Origin: an uncultured Saccharofermentans sp.
GTDB lineage: Bacteria > Bacillota > Clostridia > Saccharofermentanales > Saccharofermentanaceae
Assembly: GCA_905234715.1 (NCBI GenBank)
Contig: CAJOJI010000042.1
Span: 1 to 33,002, forward strand
DNA length: 33,002 bases
Direction of reading: 5' to 3'
This document shows, in pieces, positions 1 through 8,603 of this stretch. Each line of letters begins with the position of its first letter. Position 1 is the first letter of the stretch. The notes beneath the pieces were generated by a model. That model ran no database searches, was not told where the DNA came from, and saw only the letters and a list, made by a program, of their open reading frames with translations. The position numbers and the translations under genes are program-made.

Positions 1-598
1 CCTTTTCGACGCCCTTGATGTTATCAGAGTTGTCACCCATGAGAGCTTTTACCTGGACGAATACTTCAGGCTTTACTCCGTAAGTATCTTCAAACATCTT
101 TCTGTCGAATAAAACTCTGGGTTCCTTGCCTTTACCGGACTGGGGCATTATTACAGATACCTTGTCGGAAATAAGCTGGAAATCGTCGTGGTCGCCGCTG
201 AAGATATAGACATCCATGCCCTGCTCTTCACCCTGCTTTGACAATGTACCGATAAGGTCGTCTGCCTCGTAGCCGGCGAGTTCCATACGCTTAATGCCAT
301 ACAGATCGAGAAGGTTCTTAACAACTGGCATCTGTGCGTGAAGATCGTCAGGCATGCCTTTGCGGTTGGCCTTGTATTCGGAACTCATCTTATGTCTGAA
401 TGTGGGCTCTTTCCTGTCGAAAAGAACACACATGTAATCAGGATTATATTCCTTCATGACACCAAGAACGGAATTGAAGAATCCGTTTACGGCACCTGTC
501 GGAGTTCCGTCAGGCGCAGTCATGGGAGCCCTGCCGATTACGGCGTAGTAAGCTCTGTTGATTATCGAGTTTCCGTCAACAAGAAGGAGTGTGCTCAT
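1..598 (-). CDS. polA: DNA polymerase I, N-terminal 5'-nuclease part (cut by window edge)
   Basis: This ORF is missing from the supplied track because it has no stop in the window. Reading the minus strand from the ATG at 598 gives about 199 residues starting MSTLLLVDGNSIINRAYY, with no internal stop. The motifs are those of the FEN-like 5'-3' exonuclease domain of DNA polymerase I: the first metal Asp in LLVDGNS, the acidic cluster YEADDLIGTL, SGDHDDFQLIS, and the helix-hairpin-helix entry LMGDNSDNIKGV. The last usually reads SDNIPGV, so the Pro to Lys change is a small oddity. Pol I removes RNA primers and fills gaps in replication and excision repair. The polymerase domain would lie left of base 1, so I cannot exclude a stand-alone 5'-nuclease. 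The start overlaps the activase stop by one base (TAATG), so translation is probably coupled. Confidence 0.93.
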   Translation of the reverse strand, partial: MSTLLLVDGNSIINRAYYAVIGRAPMTAPDGTPTGAVNGFFNSVLGVMKEYNPDYMCVLFDRKEPTFRHKMSSEYKANRKGMPDDLHAQMPVVKNLLDLYGIKRMELAGYEADDLIGTLSKQGEEQGMDVYIFSGDHDDFQLISDKVSVIMPQSGKGKEPRVLFDRKMFEDTYGVKPEVFVQVKALMGDNSDNIKGVEK

Positions 599-3500
599 TA
601 TTTTTCCTCTGAAGCTTTCTTCTCATTTTCGATTTCCTGATCCCTGACGGCACGCGCTGTGCTAATCATGAGCTTGATTCTGTTGAGCTGGTTAGCTTCA
701 GAAGCACCCGGATCATAGTCGATGGGAACGATGTTCGAAGTAGGATACTGTCTTCTGAGTTCCTTGATCATGCCCTTACCTGTTACATGGTTAGGAAGAC
801 ATGCAAAAGGCTGTGCGCAGATGATATTCGGAACGCCGTCCTGGATAAGCTCGATCATCTCAGCCGTAAGGAACCAGCCCTCACCGCATGAGTTACCGCA
901 GCTTAATACTGTTGAAGACTTCTCGGCGAGTTCCTGGATCCTTTTGGTCAGCATGAACTTGCCGTTGGTCTTAGCGAATTCTTTATTGATAGGCTTTCTC
1001 AAAGACTCGAGGAATCTGATCGCAGTCTTCATGAGATAACCTGTCTTCTTGCTCTTGCCGAGGTTCTGTGCCTGCCAGAGCGGGTTATATGCACAGTAAA
1101 GGAAGAAGTCCAATACACCGGGCAGAACTGCTTCGCATCCTTCAGCTTCGATAACGTCGATCGCGTTGTTGTTTGCGTCAGGCTGGAACTTAACAAGGAT
1201 CTCTCCTACAAGTCCCACCCTGGGCTTTCTCGGGATATCGGCAAGCGGAAGAGCATCAAACTTAGCAACTGCAAACTTAACGAATTCCTTGTACTTCTTA
1301 ATGACCGGAGGATTATCAAGATCAACACCTATGGATGCAAGACAATCTCTGATCTCCTTCTTCTCTTCGAGGGATCTTGAGAAGTAGCTGTTAGGCATCA
1401 TGACATCATATCTGTCTGTAAGATGATCATTGACCTCGTTAAGATTGAACAGCTTTCTGCCGATCCTGTTGATATATGAATAAAGAGCATTTGCAGAGCC
1501 CGGTACCTTCTCGTATGGTCTTACTCTCAAGAGGAGTGTTGATACCATGTCGCCGGCGCACAATGCCTTAATAGCATCGAGCAGGAATGAAACGGTATAT
1601 TCAAATCCCTCATTCTTCTCGAATCTCTGCGCAGAAATAGTGATGACAGGAATCTGAGGATAACCTGCTTCTTTAAGAGCCTTTCTCAAGAAAGCAACAT
1701 AGTTTGTCGCACGGCAGCCGCCGCCCGTCTGAGTGATTGCAAGAGTCGTGTTATCAGGATCGATGTCGCCCTTTAAAATCGCATTGATCATCTGTCCGAC
1801 TACGATAAGTGTCGGGAAGCATGCGTCGTTGTTAACATACTTAAGACCGCACTCGATATCTTCACGTGTAGCCTGCTTTAAGAGCTTGAGCTTATATCCG
1901 TGCTTATGGAATACGGACTCAACGAACTCGAACTGGATAGGCGCCATCTGAGGAGCAAGGATCGTGTGATTCTTCTTGTGCTCCTTTGTGAACTCAACTC
2001 TCTTAACTGTATAAGGAGCATCATCGGAATCACTTGCAGCAACAGCGGAAGCACCGTTCTTTGCTTCAAGTTCAAGACGCTCGTTCATTGCAACTACGAG
2101 TGATCTCATTCTGATCCTTGCAGCACCGAGATTGGATACCTCGTCGATCTTAAGGAGAGTATAAAGCTTGCCTGAAGATTCAAGGATCTCCTGAACCTGA
2201 TCTGATGTAACGGCATCAAGACCGCAGCCGAAACTCGTAAGCTGAACGAGTTCAAGGTCAGGTCTTGTGATTACGAAAGCAGCTGCCTCATAAAGTCTTG
2301 TGTGATACATCCACTGGTCGATAACTCTGATAGGACGCTTAAGCACACCCGGCTTAGCTACTGCATCTTCTGTAAGAACTGCAAGTCCCAGAGAATTGAT
2401 CATCTGAGGGATACCGTGGTTGATCTCGGGATCGCAGTGATAAGGTCTTCCTGCAAGAACGATACCCTTAAGGCCCTTCTCCTCCATTTCCTTGAGGATC
2501 TCCCTGCCCTTTGCCTTGATGTCTTCCTTGTACTTGAAGTACTCTTCGGCACCGGCCTGAACAGCCTGCTTAGCCTCTTCAGCAGATACACCGAGATAGT
2601 TGAAGCACTCAGTAAGATGAAGTGCAACGTTATCAAGGTTGTCCAAAGGCATGAAGGGATTGAGATATCTGATGTTCTTCTCCAAAAGATTCTCAACATT
2701 GTTGCGGATTACTTCAGGATAAGAGCATACGATCGGGCAGTTATAGTGGTTGTTGGAATTCTGGTTCTCGATATTCTCGTAAGGAACATCAGGATAGAAA
2801 ATAGTAGTAATTCCGCGCTCGATAAGATTCTCGATGTGGCCGTGAGCGAGCTTTGCCGGATAGCAGACAGACTCTGAAGGAATCGTCTCCATACCGCCTT
2901 CGTAGATCTTGTGTGAAGATCTTGCGGATACCAAAACTCTGAATCCGAGCTTTGTAAGAACCGTAAACCAGAAAGGATAGTTCTCATACTGGTTTAAAAC
3001 TCTGGGGATGCCGATCTCGCCGCGCGGAGCATCCTCAAGCTTTAACGGCTTATAGTAGCTGAATGTTCTTGAATATTTGTAATCGAAAAGATTCGGGAGT
3101 ATCTCTTTTGCATTGGCAGGCTCTCTGTCCAGAGCAAGATCCTCACCTCTCTCGCAGCGGTTGCCTGATACGAACTTTGTGCCGTTAGAGAATGTAGCAA
3201 CAGTAAGACGGCAGTGATTCGTACAGCCCTGGCACTGTGTGTTCTCGGTATCCATTGTGAATGAATCGAGTTCATCTCTGCCGAGCACTGCAGATCTGGA
3301 GCCTTCCTTGCATCTTCTCTGTGCGATAAGAGCCGCACCGAAAGCACCCATGAGTCCTGCAACGTTAGGTCTGATTACATCTCTTCCGGATACAAGCTCA
3401 AAGCATCTTAAGATTGCATCGTTAAGGAATGTACCGCCCTGAACGACGATGTTCTTACCGAGCTGCTCTGTATCACGGATCTTGATAACTTTATAAAGTG

Positions 3501-5043
3501 CATTACGGACGACAGAATATGAAAGGCCTGCAGAGATATCACCTACGGAAGCACCTTCCTTCTGTGCCTGCTTAACCTTTGAGTTCATGAATACAGTGCA
3601 GCGTGTACCGAGATCTACAGGCTTTGTGGAGCTTAATGCAGCCTCAGCAAACTCAGGTGTTGTAAGTCCCAATGTCTGCGCAAATGTCTGGATAAATGAA
3701 CCGCATCCGGATGAGCATGCCTCATTGAGCATGATGGAATCGATAACACCGTTCCTGATCTTCATGCACTTCATGTCCTGACCGCCGATGTCGATGATGA
3801 AATCAACGTTCGGGCAGAAGAACTTTGCAGACTGGAAGTGAGCCATTGTCTCGATCTCACCGATGTCGATGTTAAGAGCTGCCTTGATGATGTTCTCTCC
3901 GTAACCCGTTACGCAGGAATGAGCAAGATAGCAGTCTTCAGGCATCTTGGAATAGATGTCCTTCATGATGGTTACCGCACTCATTACAGGGTTACCCTTA
4001 TTGGATGCATAGTATGTATAAACGAGCTCGCCCTTTTTATTGATGACTACGGCCTTTGTGGTCGTTGAACCGGCATCAAGACCCAAGTAGAGCTCACCGT
4101 GCTGTTCCTTGATATCAATAACGGGGATCTGATCTTTCTTGTGGCGCTCGTCGAATGCAAGTTTATCCTCTTTGTTCTTGAAGATAGGATCGATCCTGAT
4201 GATGTCAGGTACGAAGCCTTCCCTGTTCTTGAGCTTGACCAAAAGATCAGAGAGGTTAACGGGATTCTTGCCGTCTGCAGATAAAGCAGCACCTAAAGCA
4301 ACATAGATCTGTGCTTCTTCAGGCATCCAGAATGAATCGACCTTATCCTTCAAAGTACGCTCAAATGCATTTCTGAGCTCTGAATTGAAGAACAAAGGAC
4401 CGCCCAAGAAAGTTACGTTGCCCTTGATAGGTCTGCCGCATGCAAGACCTGAAATCGTCTGGTTAACAACAGACTGGTAAATGGAAGCTGCAAGGTCTTC
4501 TTTAGCAGCACCTTCATTGATAAGCGGCTGCAGGTCTGACTTGGCGAAAACGCCGCAGCGGCTTGCAATGGTATAAAGTGATCTGTAATCCTTGGCGAAG
4601 TTATTGAGACCGTCAGCGTCAGTCTGAAGAAGTGATGCCATCTGGTCGATAAATGAACCAGTACCGCCTGCGCATGTACCGTTCATACGCTGCTCAAGAA
4701 CGGGATGCATGTATGTGATCTTTGCATCCTCACCGCCGAGCTCGATGATTACGTCAGTCTCGGGATGGTAAGTCTTGATAGCCTGAGTCTCAGCCATAAC
4801 TTCCTGTGTGAACTTGAAGCCGAGCCAGTTAGCAACGGAAAGTCCGCCTGAACCCGTGATAACGACATCAACGTCGATTCCGGGGAACTTATTATTCAGA
4901 TCTTCGAAAAGATCGTTCAAAAGACCTGATACATCAGAATGGTGTCTCTGATAATCACTGTGAATTATCTTCTCGCCGTCGAGAAGAACAACCTTAATTG
5001 TTGTAGATCCGATATCAAGACCAAGCTTGTATACCTTGCCCAT
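598..5043 (-). CDS. Giant 2-hydroxyacyl-CoA dehydratase activase-type protein (two ASKHA domains plus dehydratase-like C-terminus)
   Basis: The 1481-residue protein belongs to the acyl-CoA dehydratase activase-related family. The first BcrAD/BadFG-type ATPase domain covers about residues 5-265 (LGLDIGSTTIK, ELGGEDAK) and the second about 317-580 (LGLDAGSTTTK, DIGGQDMK). Each keeps two Cys 39 residues apart (C124/C163 and C443/C482), the spacing of the ligands that hold the bridging [4Fe-4S] cluster in HgdC-type activators. A Cys knuckle follows (C604, C607, C611, C630), then a DUF2229-like region and a C-terminal dehydratase-D-like region with GGGCRATNY and LSCGNSCGEG. Family members couple ATP hydrolysis to low-potential electron transfer; the physiological substrate of this fused form is not established. 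The length is usual for the family. The start has a clear GGAGG site. No separate dehydratase subunits lie nearby. The upstream 252-residue gene is 21 nt away, and polA overlaps its stop. Confidence 0.9.
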   Translation of the reverse strand: MGKVYKLGLDIGSTTIKVVLLDGEKIIHSDYQRHHSDVSGLLNDLFEDLNNKFPGIDVDVVITGSGGLSVANWLGFKFTQEVMAETQAIKTYHPETDVIIELGGEDAKITYMHPVLEQRMNGTCAGGTGSFIDQMASLLQTDADGLNNFAKDYRSLYTIASRCGVFAKSDLQPLINEGAAKEDLAASIYQSVVNQTISGLACGRPIKGNVTFLGGPLFFNSELRNAFERTLKDKVDSFWMPEEAQIYVALGAALSADGKNPVNLSDLLVKLKNREGFVPDIIRIDPIFKNKEDKLAFDERHKKDQIPVIDIKEQHGELYLGLDAGSTTTKAVVINKKGELVYTYYASNKGNPVMSAVTIMKDIYSKMPEDCYLAHSCVTGYGENIIKAALNIDIGEIETMAHFQSAKFFCPNVDFIIDIGGQDMKCMKIRNGVIDSIMLNEACSSGCGSFIQTFAQTLGLTTPEFAEAALSSTKPVDLGTRCTVFMNSKVKQAQKEGASVGDISAGLSYSVVRNALYKVIKIRDTEQLGKNIVVQGGTFLNDAILRCFELVSGRDVIRPNVAGLMGAFGAALIAQRRCKEGSRSAVLGRDELDSFTMDTENTQCQGCTNHCRLTVATFSNGTKFVSGNRCERGEDLALDREPANAKEILPNLFDYKYSRTFSYYKPLKLEDAPRGEIGIPRVLNQYENYPFWFTVLTKLGFRVLVSARSSHKIYEGGMETIPSESVCYPAKLAHGHIENLIERGITTIFYPDVPYENIENQNSNNHYNCPIVCSYPEVIRNNVENLLEKNIRYLNPFMPLDNLDNVALHLTECFNYLGVSAEEAKQAVQAGAEEYFKYKEDIKAKGREILKEMEEKGLKGIVLAGRPYHCDPEINHGIPQMINSLGLAVLTEDAVAKPGVLKRPIRVIDQWMYHTRLYEAAAFVITRPDLELVQLTSFGCGLDAVTSDQVQEILESSGKLYTLLKIDEVSNLGAARIRMRSLVVAMNERLELEAKNGASAVAASDSDDAPYTVKRVEFTKEHKKNHTILAPQMAPIQFEFVESVFHKHGYKLKLLKQATREDIECGLKYVNNDACFPTLIVVGQMINAILKGDIDPDNTTLAITQTGGGCRATNYVAFLRKALKEAGYPQIPVITISAQRFEKNEGFEYTVSFLLDAIKALCAGDMVSTLLLRVRPYEKVPGSANALYSYINRIGRKLFNLNEVNDHLTDRYDVMMPNSYFSRSLEEKKEIRDCLASIGVDLDNPPVIKKYKEFVKFAVAKFDALPLADIPRKPRVGLVGEILVKFQPDANNNAIDVIEAEGCEAVLPGVLDFFLYCAYNPLWQAQNLGKSKKTGYLMKTAIRFLESLRKPINKEFAKTNGKFMLTKRIQELAEKSSTVLSCGNSCGEGWFLTAEMIELIQDGVPNIICAQPFACLPNHVTGKGMIKELRRQYPTSNIVPIDYDPGASEANQLNRIKLMISTARAVRDQEIENEKKASEEK

Positions 5044-5064
5044 TACCTAACCTCCAAAGATGGT

Positions 5065-5823
5065 TTATCTGTTTGTTTTCGGCGTGCCCTTGGGCTGTGC
5101 CGAATTGCGGACCACAGTATTACCCGAATTTCTGTGGTTCTTATTAGCCGAGCCTGATGAACGGCTCTTATTTGTCTTTTTACGTGCAGGAATCGAACCG
5201 AAGAGCTTAAAGGACTTGTCCTTAAGGTCCTTAAGCCAGTTCATCTGCTCATTCTTAAGTGTTTCCTTGAAATTACGCATATCAAGGCTCTGTTTGAATT
5301 CAGAGCTCAATGAGACTCTGAGGAGCTCATCCGGAATACCCAAAGAAAGATCAAAAGGCTTGCCAAAGGAATCTTTTACTTCAAGCTGCAAAGATTCACA
5401 TACCTTCCTGCAGTTCTCCTCATAAAGCTCAACTCCGCACTTAATGCCAAGCTGTGTCATAAGGCCTGTAAAGTTAAGCGTTATGTAAGGAAGATTGCTC
5501 GAGAATATAAGGTGAAGGCAGATAAGCTTCATGTAAGACTCAAGACAGATGCATTCCTGGTCACATATAAGCGTAAACTCGCCTTCTGTTGTCATCTTGG
5601 AAATATCGGCCTTCTCGTTTTCGAAGCCGTTAGCCCACAGAAAATAAAGCTCCCTGTAGACTTCCTTCTTAAATCCTTCAAAATCGCGCGTCAAAGGCTC
5701 AGCAAGAACCTTGCTGCCGAGATTGAAGATATACTGCATATAAGAAACTTCAAGATAGCTCGGAACCGAGAAATATTTGAAGTAAGCCGCTACATCACGG
5801 CTGTTGTATATATATTTGCGCAA
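5065..5823 (-). CDS. Uncharacterised 252-residue protein with a basic low-complexity tail
   Basis: I do not recognise the family. The start is TTG at 5823, supported by an AGGAG site about 7 nt upstream. Residues 1-200 look like a soluble, mostly helical globular domain with several Cys and aromatic residues and no signal peptide or clear transmembrane helix. The last 40 or so residues switch to a tail rich in Lys, Arg, Asn, Ser and Gly (for example KKTNKSRSSGSANKNHRN), which could bind nucleic acid or membrane phosphate; that is inference. It is the first gene of a three-gene unit with the activase and polA, behind an extended -10 promoter. Good codon structure and a strong ribosome binding site argue that it is real. 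Function is unknown. Confidence 0.75.
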   Translation of the reverse strand: MRKYIYNSRDVAAYFKYFSVPSYLEVSYMQYIFNLGSKVLAEPLTRDFEGFKKEVYRELYFLWANGFENEKADISKMTTEGEFTLICDQECICLESYMKLICLHLIFSSNLPYITLNFTGLMTQLGIKCGVELYEENCRKVCESLQLEVKDSFGKPFDLSLGIPDELLRVSLSSEFKQSLDMRNFKETLKNEQMNWLKDLKDKSFKLFGSIPARKKTNKSRSSGSANKNHRNSGNTVVRNSAQPKGTPKTNR

Positions 5824-5867
5824 AAGAATCTCCTATCCGCATAATATCGCATAATAAATCAGTATGG

Positions 5868-5876
5868 ATTATAGCA
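5868..5876 (-). promoter_or_regulatory. Extended -10 promoter for the unknown gene, activase and polA operon
   Basis: On the minus strand the sequence reads TGCTATAAT, a perfect -10 hexamer with the TGn extension, about 45 nt before the TTG start of the 252-residue gene. No good -35 box is visible at 16-18 nt, which is acceptable for extended -10 promoters. It sits just after the probable terminator of the uppP operon, where a new promoter is expected. Confidence 0.6.
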
Positions 5877-5921
5877 TAAAGTCGCTAATATACTTATTAA
5901 AAATAAAAGAGGTTTAGGGCA

Positions 5922-5962
5922 AAAAGAAAAATACGATAAAAAAACCGTGATTTCTTATCGTA
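5922..5962 (-). terminator. Hairpin terminator after uppP
   Basis: TACGATAA (5932-5939) and TTATCGTA (5955-5962) form a perfect 8-bp stem with a 15-nt loop. On the minus strand the stem is followed by TTTTTCTTTTTG. The stem is AT-rich, so efficiency may be modest. It lies about 30 nt after the uppP stop and marks the end of the long minus-strand operon. Confidence 0.6.
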
Positions 5963-5993
5963 ATTCTCTAATTAACTGTTTATCTGATATAGA

Positions 5994-6861
5994 TCAGGCA
6001 GCACCCTGGATCAATCCGCCGCCGATAACTCCTGCAGCACCGAGGATCAGAACGATTACGCCCAATGCGATACGGTACCAGCCGAACACTGTAAATGAAT
6101 GCTTCTTGATAAATGCCATGAGTCTGTTGATGATGAGAAGGCTGACGCCGAAAGCGGTAACCATTCCTACCAGAAGAAGTCCGATCTCATGACCTGTAAC
6201 GGATCCGTCGTACTTAAGGATCTTAAGAAGGCTTGCGCCGAGCATTACAGGGATTGCAAGGAAGAATGTAAACTTAGCCGCTGCTTCCCTCTTGATGCCG
6301 ATCGCGATAGATCCTACGATCGTTGAACCTGATCTTGAAGCGCCCGGAAATACGGCTGCAAGAAGCTGGAATAAGCCGATAGCGATAGCATGACCCCAGT
6401 TAAGCTGGTTTACAGTCTTAACCTTGGGATCTTTACCCTTCATGAAACGCTCAACAACGATGAAAGCGATACCGAACAGGATAAGTGAGATTGCTACGAC
6501 AACGTAGTTATAGAGATGCTCGTCGAGCACCGACGATTGCTGCAGGAACGCATGCAAGCGCGATCTTGAGCCACATAATGATCTTGTCTTTCATTATGTA
6601 TCTGCCGATACCTTCTTTGGCAAACGGATGATCGTTATTCTTTACGCCGAAAGGCCAGATCTCTTTCCAGAAAATGACGATTACCGCCATTATCGCGCCA
6701 AGCTGGATAACAACAAGGTAAAGATCGTAGAACTCAGGCGATACATTGAGCTTTAAGAACTCATTCAATATGATCATGTGGCCGGTTGAACTTACGGGGA
6801 GCCACTCTGTGATTCCCTCAACCACGCCAAAGATAAATGCTACAATATAATCCCAAATCAT
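5994..6861 (-). pseudogene. uppP: Undecaprenyl-diphosphatase (UppP/BacA), frameshifted
   Basis: Two overlapping ORFs (6508..6861 and 5994..6557) make up one UppP. This integral membrane enzyme dephosphorylates undecaprenyl diphosphate to recycle the lipid carrier for peptidoglycan and other envelope polymers. The N-terminal piece has EGITEWLPVSSTGHM and the C-terminal piece has FPGASRSGST, the two signature motifs, plus several hydrophobic helices. The reading frame breaks near 6525: CVPAAIVG in one frame must join LDEHLYNYVVVA in another. Relatives usually have about five extra residues here (LLFDD-like), so a deletion of roughly 17 nt fits both the missing residues and the frame; this estimate comes from family memory, not an alignment. 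The gene is 868 nt, not a multiple of three. A good AAGGAG site precedes the ATG. It is the last gene of the operon, 30 nt after leuA. It could be a real mutation or a sequence error. Confidence 0.9.
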
Positions 6862-6891
6862 TTTTCAATACTCCTTTTCAAAACCCCAAAA

Positions 6892-8574
6892 TCATAACAC
6901 ACTTATCATTCTGTTAAATGCGCAAACTACGGCACGAACGGATGATTTTGTGACAGAACTTGAAACACCGGCGCCGATATACGTCTGTTTATTGGCTTTG
7001 TTGGTAATCTCGATATATGTAATAGCCGCAGAATCCGAGCCTGACTTCATGGCGTGCTCTGAATAGTTAGAGATAGAGAATTCTACGCCGGTATATTTGC
7101 AGAAAGCACTGACAAAAGCATCCAAGAGACCGTTACCCTTGCCGTTTATCTTGATCTCCTCACCGTTATAAGTGATCAAAGCATCGACAGTAGATACCTG
7201 GTCGCTGTCCTGCTGCTCGGAGAAATTCTTCAGACCGTAAGGTTCAAGCACGTTTATGAACTTATCATCGAAAAGATCGAAAATCTGCTGGGGCGTGAGC
7301 TCATTCTCAATACCGCCTGCTTCTGTTGCAGCCTTAACGACAGGCAGGAAATCACGCTGGAATCTCTTCGGAAGCTGAACGCCGAAGTAAGTTTCCATGA
7401 CATAAGCGATTCCGCCTCTGCCCGACTGGGAATTTATGCGGATAATGGGCTCATATTCTCTGCCGACGTCTTTCGGATCGATGGGAAGATAAGGAACCGC
7501 CCAAATGGGATCGTTTCTTTCTTCCATCTTCTTGCGTCCCTTATTGATGGCATCCTGATGAGAACCTGAAAATGCGGTAAATACGAGCTTTCCTGCCCAC
7601 GGGTGTCTCGGCTCGACCTTCATTCCGGTCAGTTCCTCATAGATGTCGATAGTCTTATTCATGTCGGAAAAATCAAGTCCCGGATTGATGCCGAGCATCA
7701 TCATGTTGATCGCAAGCGTGATGATATCAACATTTCCGGTTCTTTCGCCGTTTCCGAAAAGCGTACCCTCTACCCTGTCGCCGCCAGCCATGAGGCCGAA
7801 CTCGGATGTGGCAACAGCGGTACCTCTGTCATTATGAGTATGCAGCGAAACAATTATGGAATCTCTCCACTTTGTATTTCTGCAGAAATATTCGATCTGG
7901 TCGGCATAAACGTTAGCGGTCTGATATTCGACCGTCTCAGGAAGATTGATTATCACCTTGTTGTCAGGTGTAGGCTTCCAGCAATCAAGTACCGAATCAC
8001 AGATCTTAACTGCAAAATCAAGCTCTGTATCTGAGAAAGCTTCAGGTGAATATTCCAGAATGAACTTTGTACCGCTCTTATCCTCATTGATCCTGTCGAT
8101 GATCATTTTCGCGCCGTCGACAGCAAGAGATATGCATTCATCACATGAAAATCCGAATACAACGTCTCTGTGGAGCGTGCTCGTTGCATTATAAAGATGG
8201 ATAATGACCGAAGGCGCGCCCTTTACTGCTTCCATGGTTTTATCGATTATATGGCTTCTGGACTGTGTCAGAACCTGAATGGCAACATCATCAGGAATAA
8301 GTTTGTTATCGATCAGATATCTGCAGAAGTTATAGTCTGTCTCGGAAGCAGCCGGAAAACCTATCTCGATCTGCTTAAATCCGACAGCGCAGAGATATTC
8401 GAAGAATTCGACTTTCTGCTCCAATGTCATCGGCACTTCCAAAGCCTGATTACCGTCTCTCAGATCAACAGAACACCAGATCGGTGCTTTGGTGATCTTT
8501 GCTGCAGGCCATGTACGGTCCGGCAGGTCTACTGTCGGATGAGCCTTATATCTGCGGTAATTCATGTCAGCCAT
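6892..8574 (-). CDS. leuA: 2-isopropylmalate synthase (LeuA type 2)
   Basis: The 560-residue protein catalyses condensation of acetyl-CoA with 2-oxoisovalerate, the committed step of leucine synthesis. The N-terminal TIM-barrel catalytic domain of the HMGL family shows the metal-binding DLRDGNQAL at residues 37-45, SLHTHNDRG near 245, and FGNGERTGN. The C-terminal region after about 430 is the LeuA dimer/allosteric domain, where leucine feedback is expected. Length and the opening (YKAHPTVDLPDRTWP) match the long LeuA2 subgroup. A strong GGAGG lies 7 nt before the ATG. It stands alone between murD and uppP with about 30-nt gaps and no leuBCD or ilv genes in view. There is no room for a T-box leader, so leucine control is probably enzymatic. 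Confidence 0.95.
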   Translation of the reverse strand: MADMNYRRYKAHPTVDLPDRTWPAAKITKAPIWCSVDLRDGNQALEVPMTLEQKVEFFEYLCAVGFKQIEIGFPAASETDYNFCRYLIDNKLIPDDVAIQVLTQSRSHIIDKTMEAVKGAPSVIIHLYNATSTLHRDVVFGFSCDECISLAVDGAKMIIDRINEDKSGTKFILEYSPEAFSDTELDFAVKICDSVLDCWKPTPDNKVIINLPETVEYQTANVYADQIEYFCRNTKWRDSIIVSLHTHNDRGTAVATSEFGLMAGGDRVEGTLFGNGERTGNVDIITLAINMMMLGINPGLDFSDMNKTIDIYEELTGMKVEPRHPWAGKLVFTAFSGSHQDAINKGRKKMEERNDPIWAVPYLPIDPKDVGREYEPIIRINSQSGRGGIAYVMETYFGVQLPKRFQRDFLPVVKAATEAGGIENELTPQQIFDLFDDKFINVLEPYGLKNFSEQQDSDQVSTVDALITYNGEEIKINGKGNGLLDAFVSAFCKYTGVEFSISNYSEHAMKSGSDSAAITYIEITNKANKQTYIGAGVSSSVTKSSVRAVVCAFNRMISVL

Positions 8575-8603
8575 AAACTTTCCTCCACCCTGAAGCTTAT
8601 AAC

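Noticed and set aside
338-640. 100-residue plus-strand ORF at the left edge
   Set aside because: It is antisense to polA, whose motifs are unambiguous.
2302-2877. 191-residue plus-strand ORF inside the activase gene
   Set aside because: It lies antisense to a well-supported family member, has no ribosome site or recognisable motif, and is a mirror of the activase codons.
6508-6557. Programmed ribosomal frameshift or bypass in uppP
   Set aside because: No slippery heptamer is seen at the overlap, and expected residues are missing, which a shift would not restore. A deletion or error is simpler.
8575-8603. T-box or leader peptide for leuA
   Set aside because: Only 29 nt separate murD and leuA, enough for a ribosome site but not for a leader.
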